NCBI RefSeq assembly: GCF_963675165.1
Contig: NC_087389.1
Coordinates: 3,966,830-4,030,829, forward strand
DNA: 64,000 bases
Direction: 5' to 3'
Origin: Halichondria panicea
Taxonomy: Eukaryota; Porifera; Demospongiae; Suberitida; Halichondriidae
A model generated the notes under the pieces. The model was not told the origin of the DNA, did no database searches, and saw nothing but the letters and a program-made list of their open reading frames with translations. This document shows, piece after piece, positions 45,150 through 55,571 of this stretch. Numbering within the stretch: position 1 is the first letter of the stretch; each line of letters opens with the position of its first letter. The position numbers were made by a program, and so were the translations under genes.

Positions 45150-45931
45150 ATTCCATTTAGTGCAATCTCGACCTTTGACCTCAGCCCAAAACTTAATTTC
45201 TGGAGCCGGAGAAAGGCTAACGATCTGAGAGATTAGTAAGTGCAAGTGTATTGCTACCATTTAGGACTATCTATGGCACCACTAAAAACTTGAATTAGTT
45301 GACATTGATTTTTTGAGTTGCGGACCCTAAATGATAGATACTCTCCTTTTTCTGCAAAACTCCAACAGTTGTTCCGCCAAGATTCCGGAAGTACTATATA
45401 AGTACACAAATTTATTTGCAACGGAAGTTCAACTTCCGCTATCAAAATGAAGCTAATACTACAAGTAATTAAATATTCACACACTTATATTCCACGAAGT
45501 ATTGTACATACACTCACGAACGAGCTCAGGCACGTAGAACTGTTCCTAGTCTACATGCATACACGAGAATAGTTGTTAAGCTTTTATAAGTTTGGCTCCA
45601 CGAGCTCAAATAGCACTCTATGTCATATGATAGTACTCCTCTAGAACAAGTGACAAAAAATTTTGCTAACAAAGTGAAGCTACGTGATGGGTATCAACAA
45701 AATTTGTAAGCTTTGAGCATTACTTTGCAAAAACATTTTGCTTGTACCCAGCTTTGAAGCAAAAATTATGAGCTTGCAAAACTTGACCACAATTTCCATG
45801 TCAAACCACATGGAGTCCCACAAGATGGAGTGCACCACACAGACTATGGACACATCATAGACGTAGACATTCCAGGTTTGTTGTGTCACACAATAATGAT
45901 ATAAAAAATTAATACAAACAGTTGTAAAATA
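45150..45931. other. Intergenic stretch, nothing recognised
   Basis: AT-rich sequence between the 1.83-kb element and the CXC pseudogene. No motif or repeat was recognised. Confidence 0.5.
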
Positions 45932-47455
45932 GTGTCTAGGGGAATGGCTAGTAAGCGAAAAACTAGAAGGCAGCTTTCTTTTGGGGAAGTCAGTGACAGT
46001 GTTGCAGACAACGGAGTATGTGAGTTGTGCCATGGCGTCAGTGGGAATATGAGTAGCCCAAGCAACTGGCGAAGTGAGCCAGCACATACCCTTGCAGCCT
46101 CCTTGAAGATTGATTTCACTCGCCAGGTTTGTCCTAAATGTAGAAAAGATATAACACGCTGTTTAGGGGATGATACATACGCACCACGATGGGACAAACC
46201 TAACAAAAAAAGCATATGTAGTGTATTGGAATGTACAGATGCTATACTAGCGTCACTCGGTAAACCCAAAGATCTCATAGAAGATGCACTTCGACGCGCT
46301 AAATTGGAAGTTGCTGAACTACAAATACCAATCCCACTATGCAAACGACACTACCACATAGTGTACGATTTAGTGCAGCCATCAAAGCAAGTATATTGTA
46401 CTACTTGTGGAACCACACTGAGAGTCACTAACCACAGAAAATGCTCAAATCCTAGAAAGATAGAGGAGTACCTAAGAAAACACACAGATTTTGATGGCCA
46501 TATACTTGAAGCGACAAAGTTTGCCACACATGTTACAAGTCTCACCTGATTATTCTCCAAAGTAATAAATGCCAGAGTACAGATGCAGACCTCGAGCAGC
46601 TCATCAACGACCTCTCAAAACAACTCTCCAGTTATACAGTGGGCTCTGAGAAAGATGTAGCAGACAAGGCAATGAATGCTACAGCAGTTGAGGTAGCAAA
46701 ACTGCTTTTAGAAAACAATGTGATATTATTGCCTACAATCAAAGATGTGTTAATGAGTTATGTGCATGCACAAATACTCAACTGAACACTCGGCCGACCT
46801 AACAACGACACAGCAATCTATTACATCAAGATGGATCCTTAGCCACTTAACAGTTAACTTAAAACATCATATTACATACAAGTGCACAACACGCAAGTAT
46901 GGCACGTTGGTTTACAGACCAAACACAGATTTTATGAATACAACCGCAAGCTACTTTGGAAACAGCATAAAAGTCAGAGATTGGCTGATACCATCTGATG
47001 ATGCACTTTTGCTTCATTGGAAGCGATCGTGTTGGGTTCTACACATGTGGCAACAATCTGATCAACCCATTATGACATTAGAAAACTACGGTTGGAGTAT
47101 CACAGACAATGAGCTCACCATTAAATGGGATACTGCCACCAACGTACAGGCTGTCCGTGATCGAGTCGACTCACTCCTTAAAGGATGCAAGTGTTCGACA
47201 GGTTGTTTGACTGGACGGTGTGGCTGCAAGAAAAGGGGGAAGCATTGTTCAATTGGCTGTGAGTGTTTAAATTGTGGTAATAACATAGCAGGGTCAAAAC
47301 AGAATGAAACTCACATTATATCTCTGGAAGAAGATGTGGAGGCAGGCCGATTGACAGACAGAGAAGGGGAAGACATCGTCGACTGGGTGTTCGGACAAAA
47401 TACAGGGAGTGACAGTCAAACCAGTCAGTCCGAATCAGAGCCTGAGTTAGACTAA
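45932..47455 (+). pseudogene. Frameshifted zinc-finger / CXC (tesmin-type) gene
   Basis: Three consecutive frames give one protein-like sequence. Frame 1 (45932 to about 46512) has CELCHG...CPKCRKDITRC and CTTCGTTLRV zinc-finger pairs. A one-base shift at about 46510 leads into VCHTCYKSH and a helical stretch (46513-46785). A second shift near 46780 leads into HSADLTTTQQSITSRW and on to 47455. The C-terminus has HWKRSCWVLHMWQQ, ENYGWSI and a CRC/CXC-type cluster (CKCSTGCLTGRCGCKKRGKHC). The acidic tail ends in ESEPELD. No introns are seen, so it may be a retrocopy or a transposon-borne gene. Two frameshifts make it a pseudogene unless they are sequencing errors. Confidence 0.7.
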
Positions 47456-47977
47456 GATTAAATTGTTATGTTTAAGATATTGTTTGTTATGCTTAAAATA
47501 ATTTTTGTTTATGTTTTTACTTGTACTCAAATTGTGTGTGGCTTTACTAGGCATGCTAAAGCAAGTGACAAAAAATTTTGGTAACAACGAATCTGTTCCT
47601 TACTTAGCATACACTGTAGCTAAAGGCTTGTACAACAGCTACCAGCTAAAACTGGCTTGTACTTGCTCACCGTTATTCCATAAGCACCGTCTCAGTAAAA
47701 ATTCCAGGGGGGCTGGTGGTAGCTTTTTGTAACAAAAACAGTGCAACCTCTTTCAAAAATAAGAGACATGGCATTATTTAAGGCTTGGTGGTTGCTACAA
47801 CACCTATGCAGCCAGTATCAGACGTTATAGCTTGAGTTATAGGACTGCATCTTCAGCTATTGCCACTAACCTACAACACTATCAAGCGGAGCTTCTTTGT
47901 GATTTTTGTTGCTGTTGATGACGTCACGGTTGCAAATATATTCACGTGAGCTGTCAGATGGCGGAGCAACTGCCAAA

Positions 47978-50900
47978 ATGGCTACAAAAAGTGACCTTGA
48001 TGCTCTGGTGGTCCAAGTGGAAGGATTGGATCTAGAGGAGAACAGAGCTGGCTCAGGGGCTTATGGCTGTGTCTTTAGAGTGACGGTGAATGGAAGACAC
48101 GTTATTGCTAAGAAGGTACACCACGTATTGCTCCAAAAGCAATCCGTTATAACAATGTTCAGAAATGAATGTCGTATTCTGAGTGTTTTACATCACCCCA
48201 ACATTGTCTGTTTCATTGGAGTCCATTACGGCCGCGATAAGAACGACATCAGTCTAATAATGGAGAGGCTTCATTCCGACTTGGCTGATTTTGTTGAAAC
48301 CCATCGAGACACGAATATCGCCACTAGAATCCATATCCTGTATGATGTATCCAAGGGCCTTCACTATCTCCACTCACTGATCCCTCCCCTCATGCATCGT
48401 GACCTCACTGCTCCCAACATCCTGCTCACTGAGGACCTCACTGCCAAGATTGGAGACCTGGGTACGGCCAAGTACGTAGACCTGGAGAGATTGACTCAGA
48501 ACAAGACTCAAATTGTTCTGACAAACGTCCCGGGAAATCCAACCTACATGCCCCCCGAGTGTCTCGTGGAGCCGCCCACCTACACTACCAAGCTGGACAT
48601 CTTCTCATTCGGTCATCTCATCATTCACACTGTTATCGGTGATTTCCCTAAAGTCAAGAACGTACCTCAAGGTTTTCGCAGCTATTTCAACTCTATCAGA
48701 GGAAAGGAGGAGCTCATGCGTCGAAGCACTGCTGTCCATGGTGACAAAATGGGGGAGAAACACGCTCTTTATCCTCTTGTTGTTAGCTGCCTCCATGACC
48801 GACCTCAACAGAGACCATCAGTTGACAAAGTGATTGTCTCACTCAGAAAGCTGTGTCTACAGCACCCCAGGATGGTACGTGAGTGAGTGGGTGGAGGTAT
48901 CAAATGTGCATTGTCAGCTTATATAGTGTTAGTGTCGACTGTATGCTGCATGGTACTTCTGTGTGGGTGACTAGAATTATATCCGTCTTAGCTGATACTC
49001 ATTTTTCTCCCAGGAATTTCTGGATGCTTGTAAGACGGATAATGTGGGTGTGGTTCTGGAGCTACTGGAGTGTGGGGCTGATCCCAACCAGGCAGACAAG
49101 GTGAGGGGAATACTGTCTACAGTGCCAATATATGTCCATTGGTTGATGATATTATCTCTATAGGATGGTGCAACTGCTGTTCACTGGGCCAGTAGGAAGG
49201 GACACTATACGATAGTGAGGGTCCTCTTAGCAGCCAAGGCTACAGTCAACACTCAGAACAAAGTTGGTTTTGTTGTACAAACACATTTCCGACAACATGC
49301 TGTTTACATTGTTTTCTTCCCAGTCGGGAGAGACCCCTCTTTGGACAGCCAGTTTCAATGGTCACCAGATATGTATGGAGCTCCTAATCGATGCTGGGGC
49401 CAATGTTGATGTACCCAAAGAGGTGAGTGTAAGTAGCTGTACACACATCCCACTAGCCACAGAGCCTCCCCATGTTCTGTTGACTTGGTCCATTAGACAC
49501 CAGAGCTAGTCATGTTTGTGTAGAGAGCACTGGTAGTTGGTGTATCCCCTGACATTAGTGTAGATAGTCATGTGATATTGTATAATGAGTGGGTCTGTGA
49601 TGAGTGATGGTTCACCTGCTCACAGGATGGATCCACTGCGTTGATTGTAGCTGCTTGGAATGGTCATGTGAGGGCAGTGGAATTGTTGATTGTTGTAAAA
49701 GCTAAAATTGACATTCAACAAAAGGTGGGATTTATTGCTTGTGTGCTTAAAATTACTTGGTTATTGTACAGGATGGAGCCACAGCATTGTACATTGCCAG
49801 TGAGAACGGTCACTGTGGAGTTGTTAGAATGTTGTTGGAGGCCAAGGCTGACGTCCACAACAAGACTAATGTGAGTCACGCTGCATGGTGGTGTTTGTTT
49901 ACTCTGCATGGTGGTGTTTGTTTACTCTGCTGATTCCATGGTTGAGTGTGTGTACACTGTTCAAAATGATGTGTTCTGGAACACACTTTTGGGATGTTGG
50001 TATGACACTTTAAATTTGACACCCCTAAAGGTGTTTTGTAACACATAGACTGTTGTGTGTTGCTGAACACATTGGCAAGTGTGTTATCTAGCACATGCAT
50101 AAGTGCCTTTAAGCACACTAATAATGGTAAATGTGTTGTCTAGCACACCATACAGTGCCTTCAAGCACACTAATAATGGTAAATGTGTTGTCTAGCACAT
50201 GCATACAGTGCCTTCAAGCATGCAGTGTTCGTAACTTGGTTATTTTCAGGACGATAAGATTACTTCTATAGCTGTTGCAATTTCAACGAAATGTACAAGT
50301 CATTTAACACAAATCAGTTGCAATTTCAACGAAATGTACAAGTCATTACAAATCAAAAACACATCTATACAACGAACGACTATTTAAATGTTATACGGAT
50401 TATTACAACACATTACTGTTAATGACAGCACATCACATGTTTCCTTTTTGACGAAAGAGCGCACAGCAGCAGTAGCACATTTTGATTGAAGTCATCTTGT
50501 CATCTTGTCCTAAATAATAAATACAATTATGTCAATTATGTCTGGTAAGCATATCTATTACTCCACGTACCTGGATACTTTTCTGCACATTTATAGCAGT
50601 TAGTATGTCCCAGAGAATAGTCACTTCTGTACCCAAACCAGTGCTCAAGTCAAAAATGAGGTCAAGTTCTGGGCTGAGTTGTGAGAAAGGCTATATATAA
50701 TTTATATGATCATATCACACAGTATTTCACCAGCTTACCACATGAATGGCCTTTGGAAGCTCCATGAAGTGCTGCAGTAGTGTATATTCTTCAGGAAAGC
50801 TAAATACTCAGTGCAGTTAGTATAGAGCTAAATTTAGTTCTTCTCCAGTTCTTGAGTCTTTGTTGATTTTAATTAAAGCACACTACATGTGCTTCTAGCC

Positions 50901-51772
50901 TCAATGCGCATGCGCACACAGAAGGTCCGGACTTAGCTCTAGTATATATAGCATGCATATACTATAGCCATACTTTTAGGACCTGGATTCCTGGGTTTGC
51001 AAGTATAAAGCTTCCTTTGAGAGTGATAGCAAGTTGTTTCCCGCATTTGCAGGGACTGCTGTTTCAACTCTTATTTCACTTGCACTTACTTAGCACTCTT
51101 GGTGATCTAACTGTACTAATTGGAACATAAATATTAATTCTGGTATCTGAAAAGTAAAAAGACCTTAATATCTTATATATCGTGTGCTACTTTACACCAC
51201 TGTATGGATGTCAGTGTGTTCAGTAACACACCATTCTGTTGTGTCACCCAAGTGTGTTCTATTACACTCCAAGTGTGTTGTTGAGCACGACAAACACACG
51301 AGTGTGTTCAGTAACACACCACTGACATTTACCTACTAAAATTAGTGTGCTACGTAACACCCCATTTTTAACAGTGTACTGTCACCTCTTTTCATTGGCC
51401 TGGGAACGAGGCTACCTCTGTGTATGAGTGGACTGAGTAGTGGAGAGTGTACAATTAGCTGGTCCAGTTGCTGTGATATATAATTATATGGTTTATGGTC
51501 TATAACAGAACAACCAGACAGCTCTGTATGTAGCCAGTAGGAATGGACATGATGAGATAGTGAGGGTCCTCTTAGCAGCCAAGGCTACAGTCAACACTCA
51601 GACCAAGGTTGGTTTTGTTGTACAAACACATTTCCACAACATTCTGTTTACATTGTTTTCCTCCTATGTACAGTCGGGAAAGACCCCTCTTTGGGTAGCC
51701 AGTTTCAATGGTCACCAGACATGTATGGAGCTCCTAATCAATGCTGGGGCCAATGTTGATGTACCCAAAGAG
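47978..51772 (+). CDS. TKL-like protein kinase with ankyrin repeats, 3' end disrupted
   Basis: Exons: 47978-48874 (kinase), 49014-49100, 49164-49262, 49324-49422, 49626-49724, 49772-49870, 51509-51607 and 51674-51772. All are phase 0. The kinase has the glycine loop GSGAYGCVF, a VIAKK lysine, an alpha-C Glu (FRNECRIL), HRDLTAPNILL, DLG instead of DFG, MPPECL for APE and KLDIFSFG. It is probably a catalytically competent Ser/Thr-type TKL kinase. Each later exon encodes one ankyrin repeat: 29 aa, then six of 33 aa. Ankyrin exons 7-8 and their flanking intron duplicate exons 3-4. The expected next exon is missing because homology stops at about 51968, where mobile DNA begins. No stop codon in an exon was found, so the end is open. 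The start is the ATG giving MATKSDLDAL; an in-frame ATG at 47906 is less likely. Confidence 0.85.
49952..51379. mobile_element. ~1.43-kb non-autonomous element in the ankyrin-kinase intron
   Basis: The ends GTACACTGTTCAAAATGATG and, inverted, GTACACTGTTAAAAATGGGG flank arrays of AACACA/TGTGTT-rich subterminal repeats (50025-50225 and 51190-51360). No transposase is present. It separates ankyrin exons 6 and 7 and accounts for the one long intron. Confidence 0.75.
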
Positions 51773-51967
51773 GTGAGTGTATAAGTAGCTGTACACACAT
51801 CTCAGAGGCCATTAGCCACAGAGCCTCCCGTTCTGTTGACCTGGTCCATTAGACCCAGAGCTAGTCATGTTTGTGTAGAGAGCACTGATAGTTTGTGTAT
51901 CCCCTGACATTAGTGTAGATAGTCATGTGATATTGTATAATGAGTGGGTCTGTGATGAGTGATGGTT

Positions 51968-52589
51968 CGAGACCAAATAATGAAAATTTCCTAGTATTAT
52001 CAGGGGCGTAACTAGCAATGAGGCAGAGGAGGCCCTTTCCTCCTGTACTATTGAACTTCAAGTGTCATATGAGTCACCTCACTAGCTTTTAATAGCTCTG
52101 GCTAGCTAACTTCTGGATAACTAGCTAACTATATTGGTATATAGAACGAGCAGAAATGAGCTCTTCACTGTCTTGTTGATGTAGAAAAGAGAAGAAAAGC
52201 AGGTATATAGCAGTTTACTGCCATTTGCATGCGCTCATGGGGTCATAGCAGAGCTTTATGTATTAGTTATTGCACGAGTGATTATGCAATAACTGATTGT
52301 TGCGTGGGAGAAGTATAGTTATAATGAGATTCATGCCTTCCGCATTCCTTATTTTGATACCACAAAAAAGGAATTTGTAGGAACAAGATCATTCAACTTT
52401 CATGGGCTGTGCAAATAATTATAATTGTTATGGCATGCATATCGCACTGCGGAGACTTGTTAGCTATGATGTGCCTGGCTTCACTGTGCAATATGGCATA
52501 TATTTGCACTGTGGTTTCTTTTGCTCAAACATGCTTATATTCGAGAATGCGCAGTCACATTGTATTGCAGATATCAGTAGAGTGAAAGC
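51968..52589. other. Non-coding junction after the duplicated ankyrin exons
   Basis: Bases 51880-51967 repeat the intron sequence 49528-49615. Similarity ends abruptly at GATGGTTC, just before the position of the next ankyrin exon. The rest holds no recognisable gene. Confidence 0.55.
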
Positions 52590-52946
52590 AGTGGCTGATC
52601 CAGGAGGAGATCCTAGGGTGCCACGGATCCCCCTTGCTTTACTACAACTACGTACCAGCTAGCTATTTATCAGTTTTTGTATAGCTATTGTAATTTGATT
52701 CGTATACCTGTTGTTCTGATGCATCAACTGCCAAAGGAGTGTTCAGGTTAGCCTAGGTTACTCAGCTAGTTGACTGTTCTGGCAGCTAGCTATACATGTA
52801 GCTCTGCGCAAGTCTATTATGGGACTTCCCCTGGCTGAGTATGGGATTTTCCCTAGTCACATGTGACCGCGTAACCCCAAAAAATTTCGCGCTGTGTGCT
52901 CGTAGTTTGGAACCCCCCTTTCATTTTTCCTGGATCCGACACTGGA
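52590..52946. mobile_element. ~355-bp MITE with CAGTG-GATCCAGGA ends
   Basis: Left CAGTGGCTGATCCAGGAGGA and right TTTTTCCTGGATCCGACACTGG are inverted, with GGGGGTT/AACCCCCC just inside. GAAAG flanks both ends, a possible 5-bp target duplication. No coding capacity. Confidence 0.65.
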
Positions 52947-54720
52947 AAGACAGGCAGGCATGTATAGCCAGTACAAGGTCGAGCAGTAGGTCTGCTCCCA
53001 TTTTTTCAGCTAGACAAGAGGCAAGTCGCTTGTAAAACGTTGTGGACTGTTTTGCCATGCCCCCTGTGGCCGAGAGGACTATTGGAGTGAAGGTTGAGTT
53101 TTCGACATCTCGGACTCTTTGCTCATACTCAGTCAGGTAGGTAGGTTAAGGACTGGGACCAGCAATTATTGCTGAATCAGCTAAAACGCAGCCACACCCA
53201 CGATTTTTAATATGTTTTGTGTGTAAAAAATTAGTTTAGCTACTTATCTTTTTTAGTTCTAATTCCGGAGGTCTAAACCTTCCTTTCAGCTCTAAATGTT
53301 TAGTGTAGTAGGTAGTTCAAAGGTTTGTGCAGACTATTCAATCGGGAGGGAGCATGGTACTCTATGAAAAGTAAGTTATTAGCTTTTACATTTAAAATTA
53401 ACAGCTAGAAAACTACGTTTTTTTCAAAATCTCACCTTTGGCTGAATAAACAGCTCCCTCCCAATTGAATAGTCTGCACGAACCTTTAAACTACCTACTA
53501 CACTAAAAATTTAGAGCTGAAAGGAAGGTTTAGACCTCCGGAATTAGAACTAAAAAAGATAAGTAGCTAAACAAATTTTTTACACACAAAACATATTAAA
53601 AATCATGGGTGTGGCTGCGTTTTAGCTGATTCAGCAATAATTGCTGGTCCCAGTCCTTAACCTACCTGAGTAAGCTCTTCTTTTTTTTTCTTTTCGTGCT
53701 TCTTGTAACAGTTTGTAATGCTAGAGTTTTTGTTTGACTGCAGCGTGTGGGTTGAACATCCTGACATCCAGGAATGTCTTCTCTTGGCGTCCTCCCCAGA
53801 ACCCTTTCAATAGAGACATCAAGTCTGGCACCATCCGATATATTGGTGGTTCCACCGAAACATCATGGCAGATTTTGGTGAGTAGGTCGGCAGTGATATC
53901 CCTGATTTCATTGTGGCGAATCGATGGAAATCCTCCACGGGAGCAAAAGAGGACGTGCTCGACCGAGAAGTTGGCACCACAGTCGCCATGCAGTGTATTG
54001 GCGTACCTGCAGGCGTCCAACCATATAGCGTAGAGACATAGGGCGTCCACAAAGGCACCCTTGTGTAGACTGAAGCCGAACTCTGAGATCGGTAGTGAGG
54101 TTAGCCAATTGGATGCACTCCCTCTCGCTTGCGAGATCCAGCGTCCTAGTGTTGGTAGGGGTGAGACGCTGCTTGATTTCTTCTGCTGCTAGGGTGGATT
54201 GTTCCCTGCGCAGCTGTTTGACAGCAGATTTGGCTGACAACTGGGCATCCATGTACCCGAAGGATTATTCTGGATTTTGTAGCAGGATGGACTCTATTAG
54301 TGGCTTGGAAATGGAGTGGGAAGCGGAGAACTGTAGATCACACTGCTTTGCTGGGTTGCTTAGGCCCAGACCCCCGAACCTTGTGGGCAGGGCAAAGATA
54401 TCCCTATCTGTGTCATTAGGGGGTGGTCTTCCAGTGATGGTGGGAATGAACACAGTGCGTAGGATGTTCTTCAGAAGTTGAAACTGACTGCCCCCAGATT
54501 CGGCACGATATGAGAGAGATGGGACCATTTGCTGTAGAATCCATGAGTAAATGCGGCATAAGCAGCATGAGGCTGAGTGGTGGCTATCTCTGACAGTGTT
54601 TTCAACTCGTTTAACCATAAGTCCACCTTTTCACGCACAAAATCCGTTGTAAACTCCGAAGAGCCCAGATGGGCCCCCATGTATGGCTCTATAAAAATCT
54701 TTTCCAATTATACCCAGACA
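52947..54720 (-). pseudogene. Decayed non-LTR RT copy, split by a foldback element
   Basis: The minus strand matches the ORF at 37631-39508 in order. The YMGAHLGSSEFTT region is at about 54690, RPPPNDTDRDIFALPTRFGG at about 54400, FSVEHVLF...RHNEIRD at about 53920, TFLDVRMFNPHA at about 53770, and YEQRVRD...SATGGMAKQSTTFYKRLAS at about 53120-53030. It has several frameshifts and stops and no catalytic YADD part. The foldback element at 53139-53667 interrupts it between the NCYKKHE and YEQRVRD motifs. Confidence 0.9.
53139..53667. mobile_element. ~530-bp foldback element
   Basis: Arms of about 230 bp are nearly perfect inverted repeats, starting TAGGTTAAGGACTGGGACCA and including GAATCAGCTAAAACGCAGCC and AGTTCTAATTCCGGAGGTCT. 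The spacer of about 90 bp is centred near 53400. It lies inside the RT pseudogene, so it is the younger insertion. Confidence 0.9.
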
Positions 54721-55400
54721 ATTTCCGTTATTTGTTCAACCCAGTCACATGCAAATCCTGAGTTCACTCTCTACTGAGGTTACTCTCATCTTCTGACTGC
54801 AGTACTACCAGTAGAGATGGTACAAATAATTATAATGTGTGTAATTTACGTGTGTCTGGAATCGTTTGAGAAGTGAGAAATCATTGTTCAAGGTGATGTT
54901 GCTCTCTCGTACTTCTTTGTAGTGCAATACTCAAATGGCTATATCACCATGTGCAAGGGCATATAAAAAAGAGAGGACAAGCAAAAACCGAAGGGGGCAG
55001 TGGAAAAGTATATACAGATAACAATTTCGATTTTTGTGTACAGTATACATTCGGTCTCTGGCTTCAGTTTTTGCTTGCAGGTAGGGTTGATAGTCAGTTG
55101 CACATGCCCTCTCTCTTTTTGTATGCCCTTGCTATCACCAGCTATGTAGCTACCATGCACTGTACAAGCTAGATAAACGAATAGCGCTGAATCAATATCC
55201 TTCGCATAATTGTAAAAGCGCTTCAATTCGAACAAAAAACCTGCAGTTGAGCATGCATGCACTTAAAATAAAGATACGCTTATAATTGGAACAAGCGCTA
55301 ATAACCAGTTTTTATACAGTAGATTTAACATGTCAAGGTTTATACTTCAGTGCTGTAGTTGCATGTGTCATCATTGTGGGATGGGGATGGAAGTTAGGTG
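54721..55400. other. Intergenic stretch before the TIR/ROCO gene
   Basis: No gene is recognised. It separates the RT pseudogene from the putative promoter of the next gene. Confidence 0.5.
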
Positions 55401-55404
55401 CGGA

Positions 55405-55571
55405 AATACAGGGGTGGGGCATGTAGGGGCTTTCCCAGCAGAGCTCAGCTTGTTAGAAACCACAAGCAACAGACTTCATTGTCCATTAGCTTTATTGTGA
55501 TCAATTGTTATGGTGCGTATTTTGAAATTTTGAGTCAACATTATACATTGTAATATCCCCCCTCACAACAG
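55405..55571 (+). promoter_or_regulatory. Putative upstream region with kappaB-like site
   Basis: GGGGCTTTCCC at 55426-55436 fits the NF-kappaB consensus GGGRNNYYCC, about 135 bp before the first coding ATG. The surrounding GGGGTGGGGCATGT...CCCAGC-GAGCTCA is shared with 39890-39925 and 63725-63770. The sequence just before the ATG (CCCCCCTCACAACAG) also looks like a splice acceptor, so the true promoter could lie further upstream. Confidence 0.45.
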
